A DNA stretch of 64,000 bases from Stomorhina lunata (GCA_933228675.1 OW121743.1:18373151-18437150); one strand, 5' to 3'; shown: positions 10,791 through 23,712, counted from the first letter of the stretch. Translations and numbers: made by a program. The notes: generated from the sequence alone by a model not told the origin.

Positions 10791-11990
10791 TCACAGATTA
10801 CATAACGATTTTCCTATCACATCTAGAGTTATGTTTCGGAAAGCTGCCTTGATATTCTCAATTATGGCGACTGAACAGGTCATGGAGAGCTTCCCCAGTT
10901 AGGTTTCCCTTGCAGTGAATTGTTTGACAGCCGCTTCTGATGAATATATTATTTAAGATTCCTTCCAGTTAGTCTCTTCAATGACTTCAAGAGGATTGAA
11001 GACAAGCTTATAGGTCAAGAATCTTACAATTCCGTATCATCATTTCATAATTTTCTTGATGTCCTCCAGTGAATCACTTCCTTTTCATCACAGCTCTGCC
11101 ATATGTGGTAACTCTACTATTTGTCAGCTATTATTCAAACATTTAAATTCTTTTTAGTTTTTGTAAATTGAAATGATTTTTAGTTTTACTTTGTCCTGTT
11201 GCTGCTGCTGCTGTCCATTTTCTTTCTTACACTTCCACAGGCTGTACTTGTAATATATTAAACTTTACGGATATTAAAGGATATGCTTTATCCTAGAAAC
11301 TAATAGTTTCATTTTTAACCAGGTGGATTCTGGTGAAGAATTTTACAATTTGCATAAAGGCTACCAGGCAAACCCGGCACATGTCTGTATGTATACATTA
11401 TACAACTTCCCAACCAGGCAAATAACCAACCATTCGACCATGTTTTCATTCGAATATCCCTGCAATTCTCTTTCTGTTTGTGGTTTATTATTTCCGTTAC
11501 AGAACTTTTTTTCTAGGCTTCCCTTTTACTTTTTTTTTACTTAGCTCTACGTTTCCGTCAGAGTGTATGCTTGTGTGTTTTGGAAACAGTTTCATTTTCA
11601 AACTTTACTTTATTGAACGCATTTTTGGTCAATGTTCTTCTGCTGTAGTTTGAGATCCTAATGTTTACCTTTTCGGAATGACGCAGAAGCTTGGTATGTC
11701 TGTCTTGCCAAAGTTTTTTTTTTTCGTTTCTATCTCTTACTTTTTGTCAGCTTTCATGTTGTTTGTTTGCTTGACATTGTTGCTGAAAAACTTAATTAAT
11801 GCTATAACAGTTTTGAGGTTGTTTAAGTTGATTTCTTTCAAGCTTTGTCTTGCTGTGATTTCTTGGGGTTTGAGTTTTTCTTTTGGGGTAGTTGGGAAAT
11901 AGTTTCTTAATGCCATGTATAACTAATTTTGAATTTGTATTATTCTGTAACATTCCGGAACTATATAAATGTTTTTCCCAACACTCTTTG
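10791..11990. other. Unassigned region
   Basis: AT-rich sequence with a short CTG microsatellite at about 11199-11213 and T-rich tracts. Two open frames (11323-11544 and 11678-11902) are hydrophobic, low-complexity and unlike anything I know. No support for a gene. Confidence 0.5.
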
Positions 11991-14025
11991 CTTCAGGAGA
12001 TTGAAAATCACAAATTAATTTCAATTATTATTGTTTTGAACAAAAAAAGGATATAAGGACAGGTTTTAAATATTATAAGATAGGAACTTGAAATTTATTG
12101 TACATATAAAGAACATTAAACTGCGAGTTGTGATAAAGTCAAATCAAAATTTGTTTTAAGCAAAGCTAGAAATTTGTACCGAAAGTAGTGAAAAAAAATT
12201 TCAAAGCATTATAAAGTATATTGTATATTTTGAAACTATTATAAATGTTTTTCCCAAAACTTTTTGCTTTAGGGGACAAAAAATCACAAGTAAATTTTAA
12301 CTTTTATTATTTTGAACAAAAAAATGATATAGGGCCAGGTTCTAAATTCCAACAGTTAGGAACTTTAAATTTATTGTACATATAAAGGACATTAAACTGC
12401 GAGTTGTGATAAAGTCTATCAAAAATTGTTTTAAGCAAAAGCTAGAATATTGTACCGAATGTAGTGAAAAAATTTCAAAGCATTATAAAGTATATTGTAT
12501 ATTTTGAAACTATTAGAAATGCTTTTCTCAACACTTTTTGCTTTAGGTGACTAAAAATCGAAAGTTAATTTTAACTTTTAATATTTTGAACAAAAAAATG
12601 ATATAGGGTCAGGTTTTAAATTTCAGCAGATAAGAACTTTAAATTTATTGTACATATAAAGGATATTAAACAGCGAGTTGTGATAAAGTCAAATCAAAAA
12701 TTGTTTTAAGCAAAAGCTAGAAATTTGTACCGGAAGTACTGAAAAAATTACAAAGCATTATAAAGTATGTTTTGAAACTATTATAAATGTTTTTCCCAAC
12801 ACTTTTTGCTTTAGAGGACTAAAAATCGCAAGTTAATTTTAACTTTTATTATTTTGAACAAAAAAATGATATAGGGCCAGGTTTTTAATACCATTAGATA
12901 GGAACTTCAAATTTATTGTACATATAAAGGACATTAAACTGCGAGTTGTGATAAAGTCAAATCAAAATTTGTTTTAAGCAAAAGCTGGAAAATTGTACCG
13001 AAAGTAGTGAAGAAATTACAAAGCATTATCAAATATATTGTATATTTTGAAAATATTAGAAATGCTTTTCCCAAAACTTTTTGCTTTAGAGGACTAAAAA
13101 TCGCAAGTTAATTTTAACTTTTATTATTTTGAACAAAAAAGGATATAGGGCCAGGTTTTAAATTCCAACAGATAGGAACTTTAAATTTATTGTACATATA
13201 AAGGACATTAAACTGCGAGTTGTGATAAAGTCAAATCAAAATTTGTTTTAAGCAAAAGCTGGAAAATTGTACCGAAAGTAGTGAAAAAATTTCAAAGCAT
13301 TATAAAGTATATTGTATATTTTGAAATTATTAGAAATGTTTTTCAAAAAACTTTTGCTTTAGAACTAAAAATCGCAAGTTAATTTTAACTTTTACTATTT
13401 TGAACAAAAAAGGATGTAAGGTCAAGTTTTAAATTCCAACAGATAGGAACTTCAAATTTATTGTACATATAAAGGACATTAAACTGCGAGTTGTGATAAA
13501 GTCAAATCAAAATTTGTTTTAAGCAAAAGCTGGAAAATTGTACCGAAAGTAGTGAAGAAATTACAAAGCATTATAAAATATATTGTATATTTTGAAAATA
13601 TTAGAAATGCTTTTCCCAAAACTTTTTGCTTTAGAGGACTAAAAATCGCAAGTTAATTTTAACTTTTATTATTTTGAACAAAAAAGGATATAGGGCCAGG
13701 TTTTAAATTCCAACAGATACGAACTTTAAATTAATTGTACATATAAAGGACATTAAACTGCGAGTTGTGATAAAGTCAAATCAAAATTTGTTTCAAGCAA
13801 AAGCTAGAAAATTATACCGAAAGTAGTGAAAATATGATAAAGTATTAAAAAGTACATTCTATTTGTTTTTCAAAATGTCTTTAGTGCTAAGCATAAACTG
13901 ATAGTAAAATTTGTTTGTTATTGTATAAAAAGGATATATGAAGAGATTTTGAATTAATGGACTAAGAGTTATATAATTTGGTAAGTTAATAAGGAGTAAG
14001 AAATCATAGGTTGTGGTAAACCTTA
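11990..14025 (+). repeat. ~273-bp tandem repeat array (forward), about 7.5 units
   Basis: Units are anchored on GAACAAAAAAGGATATA-like starts at 12038, 12314, 12588, 12856, 13131, 13402 and 13676, plus a degenerate one near 13920. Spacings are 276, 274, 268, 275, 271 and 274 bp. Each unit holds the conserved core (AAAAAGGATATAGGGCCAGG, then TTTATTGTACATATAAAGGA, then CTGCGAGTTGTGATAAAG) and a spacer with GTACCGAAAGTAGTGAA and CCCAAAACTTTTTGCTTTAG. Units are about 85-95% alike by eye. No coding capacity. Confidence 0.9.
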
Positions 14026-14029
14026 TTTT

Positions 14030-14460
14030 AAAATCAAATAAACAGAAACTAAAGATAAATAATAAAAAAAAATCAGAAACAAATGATCCTTTATTTCCAT
14101 TTTATGTTTCGCTAACTCGTCAAATCAACAATACACGAGTATGTTCCATTGATAAGGTTGCCACAATGAAGGACTACTAGTAAATTTGTTGACAGATAAA
14201 AGGCAATCCAGAATATATATTAAGTTCAGGAAGACGGGAAGATACTTAATAGAAGCTTGACTTTTAGAGAATAAATTTACTCCCACTCTGTCAATTTCCT
14301 TAAGGACAGAACTTTAGCCTGAAATAGTCTACAGTGTTTCGGTAGCCTTCGCACGTTATTTAGCTGTAGGTATTTATGTAGGCCTCGAAGAGTTCTAATC
14401 ATTGTGATAGCTTCCTTTTGTATGTGGATTTATGATAAACGATTTCGTTTTAAATTTTTT
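14030..14460. other. Junction segment between the two convergent core arrays
   Basis: About 400 bp of more complex sequence between the forward and reverse arrays. The minus strand has a 41-codon frame near 14400-14278 (Met-Ile-Arg-Thr-Leu-Arg...). I do not recognise it; it could be a transposon scrap. Confidence 0.4.
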
Positions 14461-14539
14461 TTGAAACTATTTTATTAAAAATTTAATTTTTTCTATAACT
14501 TGTATGAAAAAAAAACTTAAAAATTTTTTAAATAAACCA

Positions 14540-16830
14540 TAGCATAACTTGGGATTTCATGCCTTTTACAGGTATACCAAAATTGTATGTTTCTAGTTGA
14601 TATAGTTAAATAGTCCACCATATATCATTTTTGTTTGATATCTGTTAATTAAGGTTTAAGACACTTTTCTTTTAACTTTTAGCTTTTTTTAATGAATCGT
14701 TCAAAAAGTGAATTGATGAAGGTCATTTAAATAAAAATATTTGTATTTCCCGACCAATTCTTAGGAATTAAATTCTTTTCTACAATTTTTGGAGAAAAAA
14801 CTTCTTAAATTGTGCAAATTTTTTTAAAATAAACATAAAACAACTTCGGATTTCATGTCTATTACAGGTATAGCAAATTTTATTTTTCTAGTTTCTATAG
14901 TTAAAAAGTTCACCATATATCCTTTTAATATCAGTTTTCTAAGGTTTAAGACACTTTTCTTTTATCTTTACCGATTTTTTCAATAATTTGTTTAAAAAGT
15001 GAATAGGAAAAGGTCATTCAATTTTCCAGCCATTTTTCAGAAATTAATTTTTTCTATAATTTTCATAGAAAAAGCTTCTTAAATTTTGTTAATTTTTTTC
15101 AAATAACCACAAAACAACTTGTCATTTTATGTATTTTACCAGTAAACCAAACTTTGGGGTCTCTAGAGACTATAGTTTATAAGTTTTCCATATATCCTTT
15201 TTCATAAATATAAGTTTTTTTATGTATCAGTCACTTTTTTTATAGTAAATCATTTTTTCTATGACTTACTGAACAAACTGTAGGTAAAGGCTATTGAAAA
15301 CAAATGTTTTGCCTTCTCTAGAATTTTTTTGAAAATTATTTTTTTAAAAATAATTTTTTTTAATCTTATTTTAAGAAAACCCTTAACAATTTTATTGATT
15401 TATTAAAAATATGATTAACACAACTTGTGATTTTATATATTTTACAAGTATACTAAATTTGAGATTTCTAGTGACTTTTGGTTAGAAGTCCTCCATATAT
15501 CCTTTTTCTTTAATAAATGTTTTTTTTTTTAAGTTAGACTATTTTGGTTTACAGTAAAGCCTTTTTTTATTAAATTATTTAAAATAAAAAGTTTAGACTT
15601 CATTAAAAAACTTATTTATTTTTCTGAAATTTTTTTAGTTAATTTTTTTTTATAAATTTTATATAAAAAACCTTAATAATTTTATAAATTTACAAAAAAT
15701 AATATTAACACAACTTGTGATTCAATGTATATTACAAGTATATTAAATTTGAGATTTCTAGTGACTTTAGAATAGAAGTCCACTATATATCCTTTATCTT
15801 TAATAAATGTTTTTTTTAAGTTTTTTTTTTGTTCTATGAATTTAATTTAAAAAACCTTAATAGTTTTATTAATTTATCAAAAATACGATTAACACAACTT
15901 GCGGTTATATGTATTTTATTAGAATTCTAAGTTTGAGGCTCCTATTGTTAATAGAGTAGAAGTCTACCATATATCCTTTTTCTTCAATATATTGTATTCT
16001 TAGATTTTGACCGCTTATTTTATAATAAAGCGTTTTTTCATAATTTTTTTTAAATAATAAGATAAATAAAAATACATTTTGTCTTCTCTATAAGTTTTTT
16101 TTTAAATTTAATTTTTTCTACTAATTTATTTTAAAAAAACCTTAACATTTTTATTGATTTATTAAATTTATGATTAACACAACTTGTGATTTTATGTATT
16201 TTACTAGAATACCAAGTTTGAATTTTATATTGTTTGTATTGACTTATACTATCATATATCCTTTTTCTTCAATACAATTTTTTTTGGGTATTTGTTACTT
16301 ATTTTATAAAAATTTATAAGATTTGTCATGAATTAATTAAAAAAAAAATAGGCAAAGGAAAAAAACATTTTATTTTATATAGGGGTATTTTTCAAATTAA
16401 TTAATTTCTATAAATTTCATTAAAAAAACCTTAGCAATTTTTTTGATTTATTAAATTTACGATTAACACAACTTATGATTTTCTGTATTTTATAGTTATA
16501 CCAAGTTTGAGGTTTCTAGTGACTACAGTTTAGAAGTCCACCATATATCCTTTTTCCTTAAAAGAAAATTTTGTTTGGTTTTAGACACTTTTTAATTAAA
16601 ATTAAGTATTATTTCAATGATTCTTTTAAAAAATGATTAGTAAAATTGTTTAAGATTATCATTCTTCACTTTTCTCCAACCATACAAATTTTGTAGATGT
16701 TTTCTGTAACAATCTAACTATAACTTAACTTAGGACTTTATATCTTTTACTATTACACCAAATTTTAGATCTTTGGCTGCAATATCTTAGAAGTTCACCC
16801 TAAAGCCTTTTTATTCAATAGCCGCTTTTA
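14540..16830 (-). repeat. Diverged reverse-orientation array of the same core family, ~285-bp period
   Basis: CATATATCCTTTTT-type motifs fall at 14621, 14916, 15191, 15496, 15786, 15970, 16255 and 16544 (TATATCC start), with a decayed one near 16803. Spacings are 295, 275, 305, 290, 184, 285 and 289. About 75-80 bp upstream of each lies CACAACTTGTGATTTTATGT or a close variant, and CCAAATTTGAGGTTTCTAG lies between. The intervening sequence is T-rich and variable. The core is the reverse complement of that in the 12-14 kb array, so the two arrays form a very large imperfect inverted repeat. Confidence 0.85.
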
Positions 16831-16849
16831 TGTCTTAGATTATTTTCTT

Positions 16850-17990
16850 TAGAAAACATTTTTTTTATAGATTCCTCAAAAGACTATTAAGTAAAAGGCT
16901 ATTTGAATGACATCCTCTGTTTTCTTCCACCAACCATTCATCATCTTTTAAAGTTATTCCTAATATTCTTTAATATTTTAAATCTCCCTAAGACCTGTTG
17001 CCCCTTACTTAAGCCTTTGCCTATATTTTTAATCATTTTAATCTTTAAAACCTTCACACATCAGTCTTAACTTCATTAATATTTAATTTTCCATTAATAT
17101 TACTTATGAAAAAAGAAGAACAAATTATTCTTCTTCAATTTTAATCTGTCAAATTTTTTCGAATATTGTCTGTCATACTTTAAGTCATGTCAGTCATGAG
17201 CATTAACGTATGAGTGCCAAGAATTACTGATATGAGTACAGCAGTATCCAGTTTTATAAATGTTTAAGGCCTTCCTTCATATATCAGTAGAATTCGAACT
17301 CCCCATTATAACAACAACAAAGAAAAAAACTTTCGGTTTCAATTGAATTTTCTTTTATTTAATTTTTTTTTTTTTTTGGGAATCATTCAATTTTTAAGCC
17401 ATTATTTTGCTGCTGCTCATGCGAATGAATGAATGAATGTATGTTTTATAATCATATATGTAAAGAATGAATGGCTGCTTGGTATTCGTACAGAAATGAT
17501 TAATGACATTTCATTATTACAGTCAGTTTTTTTTTTGCTTTTTCCCTTTTCGATCTTTCATATGTTGCTCTTTTTGTTTCCTACAAAAGTATTTGTTGAA
17601 TATGTTTTTAAGCCCAAAAAAAAAAAGAAAATTTCATTATGCCAAAATTACAAAAGAAACACATCCAGAACTTTTCAAGGTTTCAAAAGTTAAGCTACTG
17701 ATAAATTGATATTTAATAATTTCCAAACCCTCTTCAGATTTTACTAACAAAAAAATAATTTGTTATTAATGAGTTTTGGGTAAATAAGTATGAAATATTT
17801 ACATGACTGAAAAAAGAGAAGGGAGGAGGAAAGGATTAACATGAACTAATGTGGAATGTAATGTGATAAAAGTTATGAAGACAAACTAATAAAAATGTTA
17901 TACAATACAAATTTAATAAAAGTTTCGGGATAAAAAAGAAATATAATAGAATTATTCTCGTAACAGTACTTTTCTAGGTTCAGTTCTACT
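16850..17990. other. AT-rich unassigned region
   Basis: No gene or mobile element recognised. It contains poly-T and poly-A tracts and a GAATGAATGAATG microsatellite near 17424. The open frames at 17433-17709 are overlapping low-complexity frames without coding character. Confidence 0.5.
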
Positions 17991-18004
17991 TTAGACCTTA
18001 ATGA

Positions 18005-18360
18005 TTTTAAAAATAAGTATATCACAACTTATAGTTTTATACCCTCAACTAATCTACCAAATTGCAGTTACCTAGCCTTTTGGTTTCGAAAGCTCTTCAT
18101 ATATCCTTTTTATAAAAAATTAATAATTTCAATAATTTCTACAAAATAAAGGAAAATATGTTAAAAAAAACTAAAACAACAAACAAATTTTATTAAAAAA
18201 CTTATATCGATGTTAAATCAAGGAAATTAAGTAGTTTTTTTTATCAAAATTTTAAGTTGTTAACAAAAAAGGATATATGGACAGCTCCTTAATTTATGAA
18301 GTTAGAAATCGAAAATTTGGTACATTAAAACAAGACATAAAAACACGAATTGTGGCATTT
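18005..18360. repeat. Two solitary core copies, divergently arranged
   Basis: The reverse-orientation core spans about 18005-18110 (CACAACTTATAGTTTTATAC ... CATATATCCTTTTT). A forward-orientation core spans about 18266-18358 (AAAAAAGGATATATGG ... CATAAAAACACGAATTGTGG). Both conserve the two ends and roughly the 95-bp length but not the array spacer. Confidence 0.75.
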
Positions 18361-19680
18361 TTTTTATAAATCATTTCCATATTTTCTGCAAAAGAAATAA
18401 GAATTTTTGAAATAACAAAATATTTTTTTTATAAAAAATATTTATGTAGAAAAATTCTCGGTGTTAAAGTTTTTTCTAAGGAAAAATTTTCGGTATTAAA
18501 TTTTGTTTTTTTAAAGAAAAATCTTCTGTATTAATTTTTTTTTTCCAAATAAAAATCTTCGGTATTAATTTTTTTTAAAAGAAAAACTTTCGGGCTTAAT
18601 TTTTTCTAAAGAAAAATTTTATGTATTAAAATTTTTTCTAAAGAAAAATTTTTGGTATTAAAATTTTTTCTAAAGAAAAATATTCGGTATTAAAATTTTT
18701 ACAAAGAAAAACTTTTGGTATAAAAATTTTTTCTGAAGAAAATTTTTCGTTATTAAAATTTTTTCTAAAGAAAAATATTCGGTATTAAATTTTTCTAAAA
18801 AGAAAAATTTTCGGTATTAAAATTTAAAAACAAAAAACACGGTAATAAAATTTTTTCTAAAGAAAAATTTTCGTTATTAAAATTTTTTCTAAAGAAAAAT
18901 TTTCGGTAATCAAATTTTTTATAAAGAAAAATGTTCGGTATTAAAATTCTTTTATAAAAAAAATATTCAGTATGAAAATTTTTTTCTAAACAAAAATTTT
19001 TGGTATTAATTTTTTTTTTTATGAAAAATTTTTGGTATTAAAATTTTTTCTAAAGAAAAATTTTTCTAAAATTTGGTACATTAAAACAAGACATAAAAGC
19101 ACGAATCGTGGCATTCTCATAAATTTTTTCCATATTACCTGCAAAAGAATAAGAATTTTTGAAATAACAAAATATTTTTTTTATAAAAAATATTTATGTA
19201 GAAAAATTTTCGGTGTTAAAGTTTTTTCTAAGGAAAAATTTTCGGTATTAAATTTTGTTTTTTTAAAGAAAAATCTTCTGTATTAATTTTTTTTTTCCAA
19301 ATAAAAATCTTCGGTATTAATTTTTTTTAAAAGAAAAACTTTCGGGCTTAATTTTTTCTAAAGAAAAATTTTCTGTATTAAAATTTTTTCTAAAGAAAAA
19401 TTTTTGGTATTAAAATTTTTTCTAAAGAAAAATATTCGGTATTAAAATTTTTACAAAGAAAAACTTTTGGTATAAAAATTTTTTCTGAAGAAAATTTTCG
19501 TTATTAAAATTTTTTCTAAAGAAAAATATTCGGTATTAAATTTTTCTAAAAAGAAAAATTTTCGGTATTAAAATTTAAAAACAAAAAACACGGTAATAAA
19601 ATTTTTTCTAAAGAAAAATTTTCGTTATTAAAATTTTTTCTAAAGAAAAATTTTCGGTAATCAAATTTTTTATAGAGAAA
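18312..19680 (+). repeat. ~615-bp tandem segmental duplication inside the 32-bp array
   Basis: Copy 1 is 18312-18930 and copy 2 is 19069-19680, an offset of about 752-757 bp. Rare variants are shared in order, for example the AAAACAAAAAACACGGTAAT interruption and the TTCGGGCTTAAT unit. This shows block duplication rather than unit-by-unit turnover. Both copies begin with the AATTTGGTACATTAAAAC half of the dispersed core element. Confidence 0.88.
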
Positions 19681-21060
19681 AATTTTCGATAATAAAATTT
19701 TTTCTAAAGAAAAATTTTCGGTATTAACATTTTTTCTAAAGAAAAAGTTTCGGTATTATTTTTTTTTTTAAAGAAACATTTTCGCTATTAAAATTTTTTC
19801 TAAAGAAAAATTTTCGGTATTGAAATTTTTTAAAATAAAAAATATTTGGTATCAAAATTTTTTATACAGAAAAATTTTTGGGATTAAAATTTTTTCCAAA
19901 AAAAAATTTTCGGTATTAAAATTTTTTCTAAAGAAAAATTTTCGCTATTAAAATTTTTTCTAAAGGAAAATTTTCGGTATTAAAATTTTTTCTAAAGAAA
20001 AATTTTCGATATTATAATTTTTTCTAAAAAAAAATTTTCGGTATTAAAATTTTTTCTTTAGAAAAATTTTCAGTATTAAAATATTTTCTAAAGAAAACTT
20101 TTCGGTATTAAAATTTTTTCTAAAGAAAATTTTTGGTAATTAAAATTTTTTATAAAGAAAAATTTTCTGTATTAAATTGAAAAAAAAATCGGTTTTAAAA
20201 TTTTTTCTAAAGAAAAATGTTCGGTATAAAATTTTTTTCTAAAGAAAAATTTTCGGTATTAAAGTTTTTTATAAAGAAAAATTTTCGGTATTAAAATTTT
20301 CTATAAAGAAAAGTTTTCTGTATTAAATTTTTTTCTAAAGAAAAATTTTCGGTATTGAAATTTTTTATATAGAAAAATTTTGGCATTCAAATTTTTTATA
20401 AAGAAAAATTTTTGGTATTAAAATTTTTTCCAAAGAAAAATTTTTGGTGTGAAAAAAATTTTGTCTATAGAAAAGTTTTCTGTATTAAAAATTTGTCTAT
20501 AGAAAAATTTTCGGTATTAAAATTTTTTCTGAAGAAAAATTTTCGTTATTAAAATTTTCCTAAGGAAAAATTTTCAGTATTAAAATTGATAATAAAGAAA
20601 AATGTTTGGTATTATAATTTTTTCTAAAGAAAAATTTTCAGTATAAAAATTTTCCTAAAGAAAAATATTCGGTATTAAAATTTTTTATAAAGAAAAATTT
20701 TCGGTATTAAAATTTTTTTTAAAGAAAAATTTTCGATATTTTATTTTTTTATAAAGAAAAATTTTCGTTATTAAAATTTTTTTCAAAGAAAAATTATTAA
20801 AATCTTCGCTATAGAAAATTTTCGTAATTAATATTTTCCCTATAGAAAAATTTTCGTTATTAAAATTTTGTCTATAGAGAAATTTTCGTTATAGAAATTT
20901 TGTCTATAGAAAAATTTTCGTTATTAAAATTTTGTCTATAGAAAAATTTTCTTTATTAAAATTTTGTCTATATAAAAATATTCGTGATTAAAATTTTGTC
21001 TATAGAAAAATTTTCGTTATTAAAATTTTGTCTATAGAAAAATTTTCGTTATCGAAAAAA
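18365..21060. repeat. 32-bp AT-rich minisatellite array
   Basis: The unit is about 32 bp, with core TCTAAAGAAAAATTTTCGGT followed by ATTAAAATTTTT. It drifts gradually to a CTATAGAAAAATTTTCGTTA variant after 20.8 kb. A segment of about 615 bp (18312-18930) is repeated almost identically at 19069-19680, carrying part of a core element with it. Scattered indels break any frame. Confidence 0.92.
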
Positions 21061-21192
21061 ATCCTACTAACGCAAAGGATTATGAAGTTACAAATGGACT
21101 TCCATAATTAAGCAGTTTAGATTTTAAGATTTGATTACTTATTGTTAGTTCATAGAAAATGAAGATACAATAAATAAAATAGGATGCAAAAA
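21057..21192 (+). mobile_element. ~130-bp retroposed module, copy 1 (inside the 32-bp array)
   Basis: Non-array sequence splitting the minisatellite. It starts AATCCTACTAACG, contains TTTAGATTTTAAGATTTG and ends in AATAAATAAAATAGG plus an A-run. It matches the 24121-24240 copy in order and spacing. The A-rich end with AATAAA suggests a 5'-truncated retroposon or the 3' end of a retrocopied transcript. Confidence 0.55.
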
Positions 21193-21320
21193 AAAATTAA
21201 AATATTGTCTATAGAAAAATTTTCGTTATTTAAATTTTGTCTATAGAAAAATTTTCGTTATTTAAATTTTGTCTATAGAAAAATTTTGGTTATTAAAATT
21301 TTGTCTATAGAAAAATTTGA
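21193..21320 (+). repeat. 32-bp minisatellite, right part
   Basis: The CTATAGAAAAATTTTCGTTA-type units resume after the inserted module, four units in all. They end where a core copy begins near 21345. Confidence 0.85.
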
Positions 21321-21339
21321 TTTTTTATTGAATGTTGAT

Positions 21340-21700
21340 ATAAGTACAGAAAAAGGATATATGTCTGACTTTTAAACAAAAGAATATAGGAGCTTTATAA
21401 TCGGTGATTCGACAAAGGATATCAAGGGATATTTTAAATAAAAGCATACAAAACTAATTCTCTCAAAATACTTTATACTAAATTATAAGAATTATTTGAA
21501 AATTAAAAATAAATAAACTAAAGTGGGTTTTTTTGATATTATATGACATTTGAAAAGTCATAAATATCATTTTTAATAAATTTTAAAATTATTACGAAAA
21601 AAGGATATATGAAAAGTTCCTTTAATAAAGCCGATAGAAACTTAAAAATTCTACCACTTATTAGGGACTTAAAACTACAAGTTGTAGTATAGTTATTGTT
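21340..21700 (+). repeat. Two forward core copies
   Basis: AAAAAGGATATATG starts at about 21347 (partial core) and 21599 (complete core to about 21690, ending ACTACAAGTTGTAG). They lie outside the arrays, 250 bp apart, matching the array period. Confidence 0.65.
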
Positions 21701-22980
21701 AAAATTGCAGCCGTATTTAAGGAATATTTATGGCTTCAAATATTAAAGTAGTTAGTAAATCTAAGAACTTAACATTTTTTTTATTTAGATCCATGTGTCG
21801 TTTTTAGTTATTTCTACGAACATACAATTAATTCAATTAAAATATTTAATAAGAAAACTAAAAGGAAAACTTTTAGCTGCTAATTAAATTATAAGATGAT
21901 GCCATACAATTAATACAATTACAATTATCCCCCCAAAAAAATACACTGACATTTTATCAGCCTTAGCATACAGCCCTCAAACCTTTCCCTCACTATTTTT
22001 TTAGATTCATAAGAATATTTCTAAGAACAAATAAGTGACATGAGATCATTTGAGAATAATGTTAGGAATGAGCTAAAATTAAAAGGAAAATCCAATAATG
22101 ATTTCATTAAATTTTGGCAGAGCAAAGTCTAACTGACAAGACACACGTGTATTTTATTTTTCGAAGATAATATGTAGAAACTTATTAACAATATAACTCC
22201 ACCCCATGACAAAGTCTTTATTAAGCCTTAAATACTCAGCCTACTTTGATATTGTAATAAGGATATTGTTTTATGACGATAAACTTCCGCTTTTGCTCTA
22301 AGGCCTTTTGAAAATAAAAATTTCCTTTCACTTCCTTCAAACCGCTAGAAAACAATAGCTCTAGCTAAAATATATTTCTTAACATATGCAACGTTTTTAT
22401 AATTTTCAGTCAAACAGTCAGTCTTTCATTTATTTCAATACAAATTCTGGAATAATACAACTAATTCGTAGTTGTGACTGACGGAAGTCCCAAACCGTTA
22501 ATGAAACCCCCCAAATGTCAACATGTTAAAATGAAATGAAATTTCTTTTTTGAAGGAATCCTTAAATTGTTATTCAATTCAATTCACACTCCCCGACTTA
22601 GGCAATAACTTTTGTTAGTTCTCTCTATCTGTATGTGTGTGTGTTGTGTGTCATAGTAATGATTTGTTGGCAGTTGCAGGGAAGTATTTATTTGTGTGAC
22701 AATTTCAAAATTCTAATGAAACTGTCAAAATATGTAGCGAGTGTTAAGTGAAACTATAAAATTTTAGACAATGACTGTAGAGTAATTGATATGTTAATGT
22801 ATAAACAGCGGGGTTGCATAAGTGGAAATATAGTTGAGGTATTAAATTACTTCATAAAGGAATTTTGAGAGCACTAGTTTATCTTTATCAAAAAAAAAAA
22901 AAAAACACAAAAAAAAAAACAAAAAAAAAATATGAATAAAAAAATTTTAAGTTGAAAATTTTATAAACTTCGATAGCAAT
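21700..22980. other. AT-rich unassigned region
   Basis: No recognisable gene or transposon. It has a (TG)n tract near 22632-22650 and long A-runs at 22892-22930. No open frame of note. Confidence 0.5.
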
Positions 22981-22984
22981 TTTA

Positions 22985-23090
22985 GAAATGATCATACTGC
23001 AACTCGTAGTTTTATATCCTTAACAAATAACCCAAATTTCAGCTTTCTAACTTTTTTATTTTGGAATCTTGCCTTATATCCTTTATTGTC
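22985..23090 (-). repeat. Solitary reverse core copy
   Basis: GCAACTCGTAGTTTTATATC at the left and CTTATATCCTTTATTG at the right, about 95 bp apart, with CAAATTTCAGCTTTCTAA between. The same layout as the 14.5-16.8 kb cores. Confidence 0.65.
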
Positions 23091-23193
23091 CAAAATTTCA
23101 AATTTAATAGAAAAAAATTTAAAATAGAATAAATGTCATATTTTTGATCCACTAATGAGCAAGCTTTTCAAAATAAGTCATTTTTATTTCATA

Positions 23194-23712
23194 CTAGCTA
23201 CTTGAACCCGGCTTTACCCGGGTAATAATAAAATTTTATTACTTGTTGTTGTGTTACCTCATTCTAGAAAAATTAGTTACAATTTTATAATATTTTATAT
23301 ATTTTATTTAAATATACATTTCTTGATTTTATTTCTTTAGTTCCTTATGTATTAATATCATTCTTAATCTAAATTTTTTACTAAAAATTGAGGAGTTGTT
23401 ATAATGCTTAAGGTTCTTTCTTAAGACCCATAAATAAATAAAGCAGTTGGTTTTCTTGCACCATGTAAAAAATATAAATTTGTAAAAATTATTCCATGAA
23501 CTTGAAAAGATTGGCCCTTAGGTTTATTTACTGTTATCGCAAAAGCAAACCGGATAAGAAATTGTACAAAAGTACATTTGTTCCCTTATACTTTCCTGCA
23601 ATGATCGTCGCATTTATCTCATCAGCTGTGGCAGCTGTGGTGGAACTAGAGTCACTGGAAGTGTTTGGCGAAAATCGCCGGCTAGCAAAATGCTCTCCCA
23701 AATAATAAAGTG
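23194..23712 (-). mobile_element. Helitron 3'-terminal remnant with helicase C-terminus
   Basis: Read on the minus strand, 23712-23400 encodes scrambled but recognisable Rep/Hel helicase blocks: LLAGDFRQTLPV (the GDFRQ helicase motif), then NATIIAGKYKGTNVLLY, then FAITVNKPKGQSFQVHGI (the AxTxNKxQGQS motif) and a decayed HGxxYVALSR-like region. About 175 bp further on is a 6-bp-stem hairpin (ACCCGG / CCGGGT, 23206-23223), eight bases, CTAG (23194-23197) and then T. This is the classic Helitron 3' terminus, inserted between A and T. Frames are broken and the helicase is internally deleted. The 69-codon plus-strand frame at 23496 is an antisense shadow. Confidence 0.75.

Noticed and set aside
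11990..14025. Repeated exons or snRNA/miRNA gene cluster in the 273-bp array
   Set aside because: No stable conserved stem-loop, snRNA motif or frame is common to the units.
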